Assembly: GCF_000314855.2 (NCBI RefSeq)
Contig: NZ_KB233224.1
Coordinates: 82,950-146,949 of the forward strand
Direction of reading: 5' to 3'
DNA length: 64,000 bases
Origin: Providencia burhodogranariea DSM 19968
GTDB lineage: Bacteria; Pseudomonadota; Gammaproteobacteria; Enterobacterales; Enterobacteriaceae
Below are positions 49,376 to 59,086 of this stretch, piece after piece (position 1 is the stretch's first letter; each line of letters begins with the position of its first letter). A program made the position numbers and the translations under genes. The notes under the pieces are model-generated. The model ran no database searches, was not told the origin of the DNA, and saw only the letters and a list, made by a program, of their open reading frames with translations.

Positions 49376-50590
49376 CTAGCCAACAAGAGTTGGAAAAACG
49401 GGGAGCATTAAATAAAGTTTGATCACTAAAGCATTGGCAATATCAATAAAGAATGCACCAACCATTGGCACAACTAAAAATGCAAGATGTGATGGGCCAA
49501 ACCTATCAGTGACTGCTTGCATGTTCGCTATCGCTGTCGGTGTTGCACCTAAACCAAAACCACAGTGCCCTGCTGCCAATATCGCTGCATCATAATTTTT
49601 GCCCATCACACGGAAAGTCACAAAAATAGCATAAGCAGCCATAACACAAGCTTGAACGCCTAAAATAACTAACATAGGTATGGCTAAAGAAGCCAGTTCC
49701 CATAGTTTCAAGCTCATTAATGCCATAGCAAGGAATAATGAAAGACTAACGTTCCCCATTATAGAAACTGCTCTATCGAAGACACGATAGAAACCGAGTA
49801 AAGACAAACCATTACTTAAAATAACACCGATAAATAATACACAAACAAATTTAGGAAGAGCAAAAGCAGTACTTGCTAGTAATTCTTCAATATAACTACC
49901 AGCCATTAAGCAAATGGCAATCATCGCAAGTGTTTCAATCAATACCATAGACGAAATCATTCGGCCTGATTGAGGCTTTTCAAATGCAGTTGGTACATCT
50001 TTATCATCATCAGCCGTACTCGGTGTAGGAATGTTTCGGATGAGGAAGCGAGCAACAGGACCACCAATTAATCCACCAAGAACAAGACCAAATGTCGCAC
50101 AAGCCATCGCGACCTCAGTTGCACTCTGGAAGCCATAACTATCAGTGAAAATTTTACCCCAAGCAGCACCAGTTCCGTGCCCACCAGATAAGGTAATAGA
50201 ACCAGCTAGAAGCCCCATTAACGGATCAAGACCAAGTAATTTGGCCAATGCAATACCGACTGTATTTTGTACCAACAGTAAACCAACAACGACAAAAACA
50301 AAGATGAATAGAGCCTTTCCACCTGCTTTTAAGCTCGCTAAGTTGGCATTTAAACCAATTGTAGCAAAGAATGCCAGCATCATTGGCTCTTGTAATGACA
50401 AGTCAAAAGACAGACTCCAATCGAAAACTTGTTTGATCACTAATAAACTGAAAGCGACTAGCAAACCGCCTGCCACAGGCTCTGGAATCGTATATTTTTC
50501 GAGGAAAGGAACGGATTTTACCAGTTTACGTCCAAGTAATAAAACAAGGGTAGCTGCCACAAGCGTACCGTAGACATCGAGATGATACAT
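49376..50590 (-). CDS. gltS: sodium/glutamate symporter GltS
   Basis: A 404-residue inner-membrane carrier (E. coli GltS 401) that imports L-glutamate with sodium. About ten helices are arranged as two inverted halves, each with a re-entrant glycine-rich loop: TLSGGHGTGAAWGKIF and AGHCGFGLGATPTAIANMQAV. These two loops are the ESS-family signature. Divergent from xanP, as in E. coli. Confidence 0.97.
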   Translation of the reverse strand: MYHLDVYGTLVAATLVLLLGRKLVKSVPFLEKYTIPEPVAGGLLVAFSLLVIKQVFDWSLSFDLSLQEPMMLAFFATIGLNANLASLKAGGKALFIFVFVVVGLLLVQNTVGIALAKLLGLDPLMGLLAGSITLSGGHGTGAAWGKIFTDSYGFQSATEVAMACATFGLVLGGLIGGPVARFLIRNIPTPSTADDDKDVPTAFEKPQSGRMISSMVLIETLAMIAICLMAGSYIEELLASTAFALPKFVCVLFIGVILSNGLSLLGFYRVFDRAVSIMGNVSLSLFLAMALMSLKLWELASLAIPMLVILGVQACVMAAYAIFVTFRVMGKNYDAAILAAGHCGFGLGATPTAIANMQAVTDRFGPSHLAFLVVPMVGAFFIDIANALVIKLYLMLPVFPTLVG

Positions 50591-50758
50591 TTAGGTACCT
50601 CATCTGTTATTAATGTTATTTAAATCCAACAAAACGTTAACATCTGCATTAAAATGCCAGAAATAGGTGCTCGAATTAGAAAAAAAATCTGTTATAAACA
50701 CAAGTTAAAACATATAAAAATGTGACACCACTTGATTAAAAGTAGAAAAATATATTTA

Positions 50759-50774
50759 GCGCAAACGATTGCTT
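50759..50774. promoter_or_regulatory. PurR-type operator upstream of xanP
   Basis: GCGCAAACGATTGCTT matches the 16-base PurR consensus ACGCAAACGTTTGCGT at 13 positions, with the central CAAACG and TTGC halves intact. It ends 50 bases before the xanP ATG and 168 bases from gltS, so repression of xanP by PurR with hypoxanthine or guanine is the likely meaning. Confidence 0.7.
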
Positions 50775-50824
50775 TTTAGATTGATAGTTTTACAATGCGT
50801 TTTTTGTTGGCAGAGAAATAGATA

Positions 50825-52207
50825 ATGAATACCACAGCATCTGAAAAACAGGCCGTTGAAGCAACGACAAAGAGCGAGCTTATTTATCAACTTGAAGACA
50901 GGCCACCATTACCGCAAGCTCTTTTTGCTGCAGGCCAACACCTTCTCGCCATGTTTGTTGCTGTGATTACTCCAGCCATGCTTATTTGCCAATCACTAGG
51001 CCTACCAGCTCATGATACCGAGCGTATTATTAGCATGTCACTGTTTGCTTCTGGCATCGCCTCTTTGATTCAAATTCGAGCATGGGGACCAATTGGTTCA
51101 GGCCTTCTTTCTATCCAAGGAACGAGTTTCAACTTTGTTGCCCCCTTGATTATGGGAGGAGTTGCACTTAAACAAGGCGGAGCAGATATTCCATCGATGA
51201 TGGCAGCACTATTTGGCACTTTATTAGTTGCAGCACTGACCGAAGTCATTCTATCACGCTTTTTGCATTTAGCTCGTCGAGTCATTACACCATTAGTCTC
51301 TGGTATTGTCGTGATGATTATTGGTCTGTCGTTAATACAAGTGGGGCTTACCTCTATTGGAGGTGGGCATAGCGCAATTGCGGATAACACTTTTGGTTCA
51401 CCGGATTACCTAATACTGGCGGGAATTGTTTTAGCCGTCATCATTTTGCTTAATCGCCAAAAAAATGCCTATTTACGCGTTGCTTCACTCGTAATTGCAA
51501 TGGCAGTTGGTTATCTAGCAGCTTGGTGGATGGATATGTTACCCACCACACAACCAGTAAATAGTGAACATTCAATCATTACCATACCCAAACCTTTCTA
51601 TTATGGCTTATCGTTCGATTGGAATTTATTGATCCCATTAATACTGATATTTATGGTCACGTCGTTAGAAACTATTGGTGATATCACCGCAACATCAGAC
51701 GTGTCAGAACAACCCGTTCGTGGGCCAATTTATATGAAACGAATTAAAGGTGGTGTACTCGCTAATGGTTTGAATTCAATGGTTTCTGCTGTTTTTAATA
51801 CTTTCCCTAACTCTTGCTTTGGTCAAAATAATGGTGTCATTCAACTAACCGGCGTGGCGAGCCGTTATGTCGGTTATATCGTGGCATCGATGTTAGTATT
51901 ATTGGGACTGTTTCCAGCAGTAGCGGGTTTTGTTCAGCAGATACCTGAACCTGTACTCGGCGGAGCCACCATTGTGATGTTTGGTACTATTGCCGCATCA
52001 GGCGTGCGCATTGTTTCGCGTGAGCCTTTAAATCGCCGGGCTATTATGATCATGGCTTTATCACTTGCAGTCGGTATGGGCGTATCGCAACAACCTCTTA
52101 TTTTACAATTCGCACCAGATTGGTTAAGAACATTATTTTCATCCGGCATTGCCGCTGGTGGTTTGACCGCAATTGTTCTCAATTTAATCTTCCCTCACGA
52201 AAAGTAG
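50825..52207 (+). CDS. xanP: xanthine permease XanP
   Basis: A 460-residue NAT/NCS2 proton symporter for xanthine (E. coli XanP 463). It has 14 predicted membrane spans. The ligand motif regions are [15 protein letters not shown] (TM3) and [20 protein letters not shown] (TM8), and the NAT signature reads [21 protein letters not shown] ([10 protein letters not shown]; about residues 325-345). Context next to gltS and yicH is as in E. coli. The upstream PurR box fits purine salvage. Confidence 0.95.
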   Translation: MNTTASEKQAVEATTKSELIYQLEDRPPLPQALFAAGQHLLAMFVAVITPAMLICQSLGLPAHDTERIISMSLFASGIASLIQIRAWGPIGSGLLSIQGTSFNFVAPLIMGGVALKQGGADIPSMMAALFGTLLVAALTEVILSRFLHLARRVITPLVSGIVVMIIGLSLIQVGLTSIGGGHSAIADNTFGSPDYLILAGIVLAVIILLNRQKNAYLRVASLVIAMAVGYLAAWWMDMLPTTQPVNSEHSIITIPKPFYYGLSFDWNLLIPLILIFMVTSLETIGDITATSDVSEQPVRGPIYMKRIKGGVLANGLNSMVSAVFNTFPNSCFGQNNGVIQLTGVASRYVGYIVASMLVLLGLFPAVAGFVQQIPEPVLGGATIVMFGTIAASGVRIVSREPLNRRAIMIMALSLAVGMGVSQQPLILQFAPDWLRTLFSSGIAAGGLTAIVLNLIFPHEK

Positions 52208-52294
52208 CCTGTCATTTACCGCCAGAGTTGAATACACTGGCGGTTATTCTGTATTCTATCCCGATAACTTTTAAGCTTAATCAATGCACTCACG

Positions 52295-52437
52295 ATAAAC
52301 TCCTAAAATAGTACGTGTTGCAGCTAGAAGGTAATTGAAGAGATCCCAAATCACACAGATAAGCCTATAGTTCGGGTAGCTAAGCGAAATACTGTATTCA
52401 CAGCACGCGCCAAGCAACTTAAAATCTAACGGGTATA
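52295..52437. repeat. ERIC-like element
   Basis: It starts near TCCTAAAATAGTACGTGTTG and ends AAAATCTAACGGGTATA, with core GAGATCCCAAATCACACAGA. About 143 bases, between xanP and yicH; the right end is 36 bases from the yicH start. No separate terminator for xanP is evident. Confidence 0.65.
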
Positions 52438-52473
52438 TCGATATCAGTCCAATTTATGAAGAGGCAGATAACC

Positions 52474-54264
52474 ATGAGATGGTTGACTAAGCTTATTATT
52501 ACGCTTCTGTTACTATTTTTATTAGTGATCGTTTTCGCTTATGCGGGGCTGCAAACACGTTGGGGTGCATCATACGCGAGTCAGTTTTTAAGCAAATTCA
52601 CTAATTTTGATATCGACGTGGGTATCATGGGACATGAGTTCGTTAATGCGGGTGAATTTATTTTCCAAGACGTCAAACTCGAGTCACAAAATAAAGATCT
52701 GAAATTAGATGCAAAACAAATCGTTGTTGAGGTTAATTGGCGTAATATTTTTAGCGGTAATGCAATCCGTCGTTTAGTTATTACTCAAGGTGATCTGATA
52801 GCAGCTACATCTGACACATCAACCTCAATTCCATTGAATGCTAATGTTCTACAGTTTGAAAATAGCCGTATTCAGTTAAATCAAGCCGGTAACCAGTTAC
52901 AAGTTTCAGGGTTAACCGGTGGGATCACGCCATGGCGTCCAAGTACAAACCATCTTTTTGGATATGGCGACTTTCGTTTAACCACCAAACAATTGAACAT
53001 CAATGAATTAACGTTAAAGAATGTCGCTGTAACTGGTAAACTCCAAGAGAATATGACCGAATTAACAGAGGCAAGTGGCTATCTGAATAATGGTTACATT
53101 AACGGTTCAGGGAAAATGTTAGCGGATGGCTCAATCAATATTGATTCTTTAGTGATGAACCAAGTTGGCTGGCAAAATAATATTTCTTTTGATTCTTTAC
53201 GTGAAGCAATCGACAGTAACCGCGCTATTTCGCTTAAAAATGTTGCATTAACTAATGTTGATTTACAAGGTAAAGATTGGGCTATTTCAAGCATAAATGC
53301 TGAAATTGACCGATTAAGTATGATAAGAGGCAGCTGGAGTAATCCTGAAAGTCATATTAACTTTAATGTTAATCAACTGGTTATCCATGATGAGCAATTA
53401 GATACACTTATCGGAAAAATAAATATTCAAGGTGATGACCTCGAAATTGAAAAGCTCTCAGGCTATTACTATAAAGGCGTTTTCAATCTTAATGGTACTT
53501 GGCAGCGTAATGATCAAACACTGACTATCAATGACGGTAAGTTGGCGGGCATTTTATATACCTTACCTGAGACTTGGCTTGATTTCGCAGCTAAACCTGC
53601 ACCAAATTGGTTATCAGGGCTAACTATCAAACAGTTTACGCTATCACAATCTTTGCTGATGAATATAGATCCCAACTTTCCATTTGAATTTACAGCGCTC
53701 AGTGGCAATATCGAAAATTTAAGTCTTATCAAGCAAAAACAATGGGGCATATGGAATGGCAAAGCTTCATTCAATGCTGATAGTGGAACCATTAATCAGG
53801 TAATGGTACGTCGACCTTATATGGATTTACGCCAAAGTGGGCAAGCTTCTGCTGCGGCCTCATTGACCACCAGCACAGAAAAGGGCATCGTCAAGCTAGG
53901 GTTATTGGTTAAACAATCACCTAAGAATATACCTTTCTTATTACGTGCTTCTGGTACTAATGTGGATCTATCTGTATTAAATCAATGGGGCTGGCAAGGT
54001 TTTCCACCTCAAGTAATTGGTGATTTTGATACCTCACTGCAAGGGGATTTTTTGGCTCCTTCGTTAGCAAAAAGTTTAAACGGAGAGCTATCAGCCATTC
54101 CATTGCAAGGTAAACAAATGTATCGCACTGTCGTCAAAGGAGTGGTCACGTCATCAGTTGAAAGTGAAGCTCCACCTGTTGAGTCAGGTGTCATTGAATC
54201 AACCCCTATACCTGCTGGGGCTATACCGATACAGGAACCGCTCCCTTCTCTGCTCACACAATAG
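52474..54264 (+). CDS. yicH: YicH, AsmA-family envelope protein
   Basis: A 596-residue protein (E. coli YicH 569) with one N-terminal membrane helix (LTKLIITLLLLFLLVIVFAYAG) and a long periplasmic beta-rich body. AsmA family members form bridges for lipid transport between membranes; YicH is one of the E. coli paralogues. The body has the AsmA features KLDAKQIVVEVNWRNIFSG and late NLSGGLTIK-like repeats. A Pro/Ser-rich tail (about the last 35 residues) is longer than in E. coli. The ATG at 52474 is chosen since GAGG lies eight bases before; 52456 has none. Confidence 0.9.
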   Translation: MRWLTKLIITLLLLFLLVIVFAYAGLQTRWGASYASQFLSKFTNFDIDVGIMGHEFVNAGEFIFQDVKLESQNKDLKLDAKQIVVEVNWRNIFSGNAIRRLVITQGDLIAATSDTSTSIPLNANVLQFENSRIQLNQAGNQLQVSGLTGGITPWRPSTNHLFGYGDFRLTTKQLNINELTLKNVAVTGKLQENMTELTEASGYLNNGYINGSGKMLADGSINIDSLVMNQVGWQNNISFDSLREAIDSNRAISLKNVALTNVDLQGKDWAISSINAEIDRLSMIRGSWSNPESHINFNVNQLVIHDEQLDTLIGKINIQGDDLEIEKLSGYYYKGVFNLNGTWQRNDQTLTINDGKLAGILYTLPETWLDFAAKPAPNWLSGLTIKQFTLSQSLLMNIDPNFPFEFTALSGNIENLSLIKQKQWGIWNGKASFNADSGTINQVMVRRPYMDLRQSGQASAAASLTTSTEKGIVKLGLLVKQSPKNIPFLLRASGTNVDLSVLNQWGWQGFPPQVIGDFDTSLQGDFLAPSLAKSLNGELSAIPLQGKQMYRTVVKGVVTSSVESEAPPVESGVIESTPIPAGAIPIQEPLPSLLTQ

Positions 54265-54281
54265 CGTCAGATAATAGAATA

Positions 54282-54314
54282 AAGGCAGGCTTGCTATCAT
54301 GCATTGCCTGCCTT
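54282..54314. terminator. terminator between yicH and fabY
   Basis: AAGGCAGGC and GCCTGCCTT form a 9-bp stem with a 15-base loop, in the 73-base gap between these convergent genes. A/T-rich tracts flank it. Confidence 0.7.
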
Positions 54315-54337
54315 AAAAATTAATATTGCTAACGACG

Positions 54338-55261
54338 TTATAACGGTTTTACTGGATTCTCAATCGGGAAGACCATATAAACACCGCTGAAAACGCCCCC
54401 AACCTCATTATTGGCACCGCTCACTTTAACTTCGAGTTTGACTCTGGCCTTGCTTCCCCTTGAGAGGCGGTCAAGATCACCACTCATAGAAGACATATCG
54501 GCAACAGCTGTCGGCCTACCACTAACGGGTTTGCTATAACGAATACTTGCATCAACCAATACAATATCACCACTAAGTTGGTGTTCTTGCATTAATAACC
54601 AAATCATTCCCCAAGCAGTCAGTGTTGCAAGTGAAAATTGGCTACCTGCAAAAATGGTTTCATAAGGATTTTGATTGCCCGATTCAGGCATGGTTGTGAT
54701 GAATTTTTTCCCTGTATATTGCTCAACTCGGACACCCATTTTTTCACTTAACGGAATGTGTTTGTACCAAGCTTGTTGCAATTCACCACACCAATCAGGT
54801 CGGTGAAGAATTTGGTCTAGGGTTTCAATCGGTTTGATCATTAAATAATGGCGTACTGGAGTATTTAGCTCACCCGCAATTAACCCACGACTTTCAAAAC
54901 CAATCTTATTAAAAAATGGAACCGCCTCTTCCCTGACACTGGATACAACCCGTTTCACACCTTCTTGTCGTGCAATAGATTCCAATGCCATCAGAATCAA
55001 TTTACCCAGCCCCTTCCCTTGCATAATAGGATTGACCGCTAAAAAGCGAATAGCCCCTTCATTATCTGCATTAATGTAGAGCCGACCAATTGCCAAAATA
55101 CGGTTTTTATCATCGACAACCATTTGATGATGAGCCGTTAGGTCATAACCATCTTTTTCAGAACCGAGAGGTTGATTAAAGGGTTTACGTAGCATCTCCC
55201 AGCGGAACTGGTAATAAGCGTTGAATTCAGTTTCATCTTTAGGTGCACGTAGATGGTACAT
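54338..55261 (-). CDS. fabY: FabY/YiiD: GNAT acetyltransferase fused to thioesterase-like domain
   Basis: A 307-residue two-domain protein. Residues 1-150 form a GNAT domain ([20 protein letters not shown], then the acetyl-CoA loop [15 protein letters not shown]). Residues 160-300 form a hotdog thioesterase-like domain with [19 protein letters not shown]. This is E. coli YiiD, which has been reported to decarboxylate malonyl-ACP and so help start fatty acid synthesis. The ATG at 55261 is backed by AAAGGGGAG. It follows dtd after 22 bases, as in E. coli. Confidence 0.92.
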   Translation of the reverse strand: MYHLRAPKDETEFNAYYQFRWEMLRKPFNQPLGSEKDGYDLTAHHQMVVDDKNRILAIGRLYINADNEGAIRFLAVNPIMQGKGLGKLILMALESIARQEGVKRVVSSVREEAVPFFNKIGFESRGLIAGELNTPVRHYLMIKPIETLDQILHRPDWCGELQQAWYKHIPLSEKMGVRVEQYTGKKFITTMPESGNQNPYETIFAGSQFSLATLTAWGMIWLLMQEHQLSGDIVLVDASIRYSKPVSGRPTAVADMSSMSGDLDRLSRGSKARVKLEVKVSGANNEVGGVFSGVYMVFPIENPVKPL

Positions 55262-55283
55262 AGTCTCCCCTTTAATAATAGAA

Positions 55284-55721
55284 TTAGACTTGCAACCAGA
55301 AAGTGACTGGACCATCATTGGTCAAGCTGACTTGCATATCTGCGGCAAACTGCCCCGTTTTAGTGACAACGCCTTGTTGGCGACTGAGATCAACAAAATA
55401 TTCATACAGCTGTTCCGCCCGTGTAGGCTCTGCGCCCCCTGAAAAACTCGGTCTCATACCTTTTTTGGTATCTGCCGCCAGCGTGAATTGGGACACAACT
55501 AATAAACTACCACCTGCTTGTTGAACATTCAGGTTCATTTTTCCCTGTTCATCACTAAAAATCCGATAACCAAGTACTTTATCACGCAGCCGCTTAGCTG
55601 TTTGCTCATTGTCATGTTTCTCTACGCCAAGTAGAACAAGCAATCCGCCATTAATTTGGCCAACAATTTGCTCATCGACAGCAACAGATGCGTGAGTGAC
55701 TCTCTGTATTAATGCAATCAT
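55284..55721 (-). CDS. dtd: D-aminoacyl-tRNA deacylase
   Basis: A 145-residue enzyme, the E. coli length, that hydrolyses D-amino acids from mischarged tRNA. Motifs are the SQFTLAADT catalytic segment (about residues 77-86) and the Gly-cisPro loop region [11 protein letters not shown] at the C terminus. The ATG at 55721 gives the family N terminus [13 protein letters not shown], so the upstream frame is not used. In tandem with fabY. Confidence 0.97.
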   Translation of the reverse strand: MIALIQRVTHASVAVDEQIVGQINGGLLVLLGVEKHDNEQTAKRLRDKVLGYRIFSDEQGKMNLNVQQAGGSLLVVSQFTLAADTKKGMRPSFSGGAEPTRAEQLYEYFVDLSRQQGVVTKTGQFAADMQVSLTNDGPVTFWLQV

Positions 55722-55742
55722 GGTAACTCTGTACAAAAAGAT

Positions 55743-55765
55743 GGAGTAACTATTTAAGTTACTCC
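55743..55765 (-). terminator. terminator of yihX
   Basis: A perfect 9-bp stem, GGAGTAACT and AGTTACTCC, with a 5-base loop, then ATCTTTTTG on the minus strand. It separates yihX from dtd-fabY. Confidence 0.85.
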
Positions 55766-55783
55766 ACGATGAAAAATTATTAA

Positions 55784-56398
55784 TTATTCAACTTCAGAGC
55801 TGAAGTCATATGTACGAAAGTATTCAGGGACAGTGTCTTTATTAACAACATGTACACCTTGAATACCCAGTGCTTGTGCCGCCTTAATATTTTCTTCAAT
55901 ATCATCAAAGAATACAGCGTCTTGAGCATCAAATTCTTCTGATTGCAGAACATATTTATAGATTTCTGGATCAGGTTTACGCATTCCTAAATCTTGAGAT
56001 AAATAAAGAAAATCAGAGGAGGCTGCAATTTCAGGATAATGCTGAGGCCAATAATCAAGATGCAAGCGATTAGTGTTTGATAGGACGACAACACGGTGAC
56101 CTTGTTCACGTAGACGTTCCATAATCTCAATGACTTCAGGTCTTAATGAAATAAATACTGCGTGCCAGCCTTCAGCAAACTCTTCAAAACTGAGTGTAAT
56201 ATCAAGCTCTTCACAGAGCAGTTCAGCGAACTCAATATCTGAGATTTTGCCACACTCATGTAATTGGAAGATATTCCCAAAAGTAAACCGTGATTTGATT
56301 TGCTCAGAAGGCGTACCACTGAGTTCTGACCACTTATCAAAAACACGATTAAAGTCGATATCAATAATCACATTACCCATATCGAAAATATACAGCAT
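55784..56398 (-). CDS. yihX: YihX, HAD-family glucose-1-phosphate phosphatase
   Basis: A 204-residue HAD hydrolase (E. coli YihX 199), which in E. coli hydrolyses alpha-D-glucose-1-phosphate. HAD motif I reads [15 protein letters not shown], so the usual second aspartate of DxDxV is Gly, as in E. coli (DLGNV). Motif II is VVLSNTN, motif [19 protein letters not shown] and motif [12 protein letters not shown]. In E. coli yihX, yihY and dtd are consecutive; here yihY is missing between them. Confidence 0.93.
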   Translation of the reverse strand: MLYIFDMGNVIIDIDFNRVFDKWSELSGTPSEQIKSRFTFGNIFQLHECGKISDIEFAELLCEELDITLSFEEFAEGWHAVFISLRPEVIEIMERLREQGHRVVVLSNTNRLHLDYWPQHYPEIAASSDFLYLSQDLGMRKPDPEIYKYVLQSEEFDAQDAVFFDDIEENIKAAQALGIQGVHVVNKDTVPEYFRTYDFSSEVE

Positions 56399-56491
56399 AC
56401 CGTTTCCCCATTGTTATTAACTGAATTAACTTTAATCATTATTCATACAACTGAACAGCACTAATTACATATTATTTGTTGTTTTTTTTAA

Positions 56492-57412
56492 TTAATAAAT
56501 TGAAGTATCGTCTCTATTTTGGCAATAAACACGAAAAAGCCTCGCAAAATGTTCACCCGCTGGAGACAGGGTATGATCACGACGTTGAACCAATGCGAAC
56601 GTGGCATAAGGTAATTGTTCAATCAAGTTTAACGCCACAAATTGTTGTTCAAACAATGGATCATCAATAGTATCGATAGAGACAATCGTCAGAAAATCAC
56701 TTTGTGCAACTAAGCTCATGCAACCTATTAATGTTTCGCAAGTGACGCTAAAACTCATTGGTTTTTCCATCAACAAAAACACATCAGAAAGCTGTTTGTA
56801 ATAGGTTCCTTTAGGCGTTGGCATCGTCCAATCGCAATCAACCAATTCCTTCAATGATGTTGCATTCTTCTTAGGATGATCTTTACGCATGATCACTTTG
56901 TACTCTTTTTGCATCAGTTGCTCAAAAGTAAATTCAGCATCTAAGCTGCCAGGACAATAAGTATTCACTGTAAAATCGAGCTCACCTTGGCGTAATTGAG
57001 GCAGCATGGTTAACAACTGCCCTTCCATAACGCGTACTTTAATATTAGGAAAATCACGATGGAACTGAATAACCACTTTGGGCATAACAGAACGTGCAAT
57101 ACTTCCTGCAACACCAATATTTACTGTTCCTCCCGATAAACCAATACATTGTTGTATTTCTTCTTGCCCGACTCGCAGCTCCTCAAGAATAATGCTAGCT
57201 CGACGTAAAAAACGTTCACCACAATCGGTCAAATATATCCCCTGATTAGTGCGAATAAATAATTTTGCACCCAAAGAGCCTTCTAATTCACGAATTGATT
57301 TTGTTAATGCAGGCTGAGATAGCTGAAGAAAGCGGCTGGCAGCTCTTATGCTTCCATGACGACCAATTTCAACAAACGCTCTCAATTGGTGCAACTTAAT
57401 TGGTATCGCCAT
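56492..57412 (-). CDS. abgR: LysR-family regulator AbgR
   Basis: A 306-residue LysR-type regulator (E. coli AbgR 302). The N-terminal winged helix (IKLHQLRAFVEIGRHGSIRAASRFLQLSQ, with LTKSIRELEGSLGAKLFIRT) is textbook. The effector domain follows from about residue 95. The ATG at 57412 is preceded by AAAAGGGGC; the longer frame is not conserved. Divergent from abgABT across 348 bases, so it most likely controls that operon with p-aminobenzoyl-glutamate or a product as inducer (inferred). Confidence 0.92.
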   Translation of the reverse strand: MAIPIKLHQLRAFVEIGRHGSIRAASRFLQLSQPALTKSIRELEGSLGAKLFIRTNQGIYLTDCGERFLRRASIILEELRVGQEEIQQCIGLSGGTVNIGVAGSIARSVMPKVVIQFHRDFPNIKVRVMEGQLLTMLPQLRQGELDFTVNTYCPGSLDAEFTFEQLMQKEYKVIMRKDHPKKNATSLKELVDCDWTMPTPKGTYYKQLSDVFLLMEKPMSFSVTCETLIGCMSLVAQSDFLTIVSIDTIDDPLFEQQFVALNLIEQLPYATFALVQRRDHTLSPAGEHFARLFRVYCQNRDDTSIY

Positions 57413-57760
57413 GCCCCTTTTCCCCCGATAACCATTAGTTATATAGACAAAGTAAATTGTATCTTTTTTACCCACTTTCAATTGTGTACAGTCAATTAGA
57501 GACAACAACAAATAATTAACATTATTATTTATAAACTATTTTCAATAATAAAAATAACGAAAAAAAACAAATTTAATTAACTTTAAAGCGTCAAAAAACC
57601 TAATTTTCATAATAAAAAAGGAAATAAAAGTAAACCACACTTGAACTTATTAACATATTTTTAACTTAAGAGTAATTGCTAATTTTATTAACTAACAACG
57701 AATCAAGTAAACGCCTTTATACAGCTAACCTTTTCGTGATAACTAAAAGAGATAATAATT
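57413..57760. promoter_or_regulatory. divergent control region abgR/abgA
   Basis: A 348-base, very AT-rich gap between divergent genes, expected to hold both promoters and an AbgR site. I cannot fix a T-N11-A operator by eye, and no repeat or small gene is seen. Confidence 0.45.
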
Positions 57761-59086
57761 ATGGAGATTTGTTTAAATAACGCGGTAGAAAATATCACCG
57801 GTCAATTACAAATTTGGCGACGTGATTTTCATAAATATGCTGAAGCTGGCTGGTTTGAATTCCGTACGGCCACTTTAGTCGCTGATGAGCTCAATCGTCT
57901 TGGCTATCAGTTGCAACTAGGTAAGGAAGTTATTGATGCTGATAGTCGTATGGGGCTACCTTCTGCAGCACAATTAGCGGTTCAAGAAAAACGTGCGATT
58001 ACTCAAGGTGCTTTAATTGAATGGCTTCCACACTTCTCAGGTGGTTTTACCGGAATTGTTGCCACCTTAGATACTGGTAAAACTGGCCCAACTCTTGCAT
58101 TCCGTGTTGATATGGATGCATTAGACCTGAATGAAGAACTTACTAATCAACATCGTCCTCACGCTGAGGGATTTTCATCTTGTAATTCACAAATGATGCA
58201 TGCGTGTGGTCATGATGGCCATACAGCAATTGGTCTGGGCTTAGCCCATATTTTAAAACAGTACCAATCTCAGCTCACTGGTCGTATCAAAATTATCTTT
58301 CAGCCAGCAGAAGAAGGTACACGCGGTGCAAAATCGATGGCAAAAGCTGGTGTAGTTGATGATGTGGATTTCTTTGTTGCCATACATATCGGTACTGGGG
58401 TACCAAAAGGTGAATTAGTTTGTGGTAGCAATAGTTTTTTGGCGACCACTAAATTTGATGTTACTTATCACGGAAAGGCCTCGCATTCAGGAGCTAAACC
58501 CGAAGAAGGAAAAAATGCATTGATTGCCGCGGCACAAGCTACTCTCGGCTTATATGGCATACCACGTCATAGCGAAGGCAGCTCGCGCGTTAATGTCGGT
58601 GTGCTCAATGCAGGAATCGGTCGAAATGTTATCCCTGACCATGCTCTCATGAAAGTTGAAACTCGTGGTGAAACAAATGAAATCAATGAATTCATGTACC
58701 AACAAGCCATCAATATCATTGAAGGAGCTGCAAAAATGCAAGACGTCAAGGCTGATATTAAATTAATGGGTGCCGCTCAAAGTAGCCATGCTAGTCCACA
58801 GTGGGTTGATTTTATTGCTCGCTTAGCACAAAACAAAATTCCAGAATTAACCTCAGTTGTAAAAAATCGGCCTGAAGCCGCCGGTTCTGAAGATGCGACC
58901 TATTTTATGGAACGAACAAAGACTTTAGGCGGGCAAGCAACTTATATGATTTTCGGTACTGAGCTTAGTGCTGGGCATCACAATGAACGCTTTGACTTCG
59001 ATGAGAATGTCATGCCTGTTGCCGTTAAAACCTTAGCGACCATTGCCCTTTCGTTACCTGAATATGGAGCTGATCATCATGAGTAA
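57761..59086 (+). CDS. abgA: p-aminobenzoyl-glutamate hydrolase subunit A
   Basis: A 441-residue M20-family metallopeptidase subunit (E. coli AbgA 436). With AbgB it splits p-aminobenzoyl-glutamate, a folate breakdown product. Metal-binding motifs are MHACGHDGHTAIGLG (about residues 146-160), the catalytic Glu pair in IFQPAEEGTRGAKSM and the HIGTG segment. The dimerisation domain (KFDVTYHGKASHSGAKPEEG) is complete. Its last eight bases overlap abgB, and the start codon is preceded by AAAGAGATAATAATT. Confidence 0.96.
   Translation: MEICLNNAVENITGQLQIWRRDFHKYAEAGWFEFRTATLVADELNRLGYQLQLGKEVIDADSRMGLPSAAQLAVQEKRAITQGALIEWLPHFSGGFTGIVATLDTGKTGPTLAFRVDMDALDLNEELTNQHRPHAEGFSSCNSQMMHACGHDGHTAIGLGLAHILKQYQSQLTGRIKIIFQPAEEGTRGAKSMAKAGVVDDVDFFVAIHIGTGVPKGELVCGSNSFLATTKFDVTYHGKASHSGAKPEEGKNALIAAAQATLGLYGIPRHSEGSSRVNVGVLNAGIGRNVIPDHALMKVETRGETNEINEFMYQQAINIIEGAAKMQDVKADIKLMGAAQSSHASPQWVDFIARLAQNKIPELTSVVKNRPEAAGSEDATYFMERTKTLGGQATYMIFGTELSAGHHNERFDFDENVMPVAVKTLATIALSLPEYGADHHE

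Noticed and set aside
50145..50573. A 142-codon plus-strand frame inside gltS
   Set aside because: Antisense shadow of a conserved membrane protein gene; biased composition and no domain.
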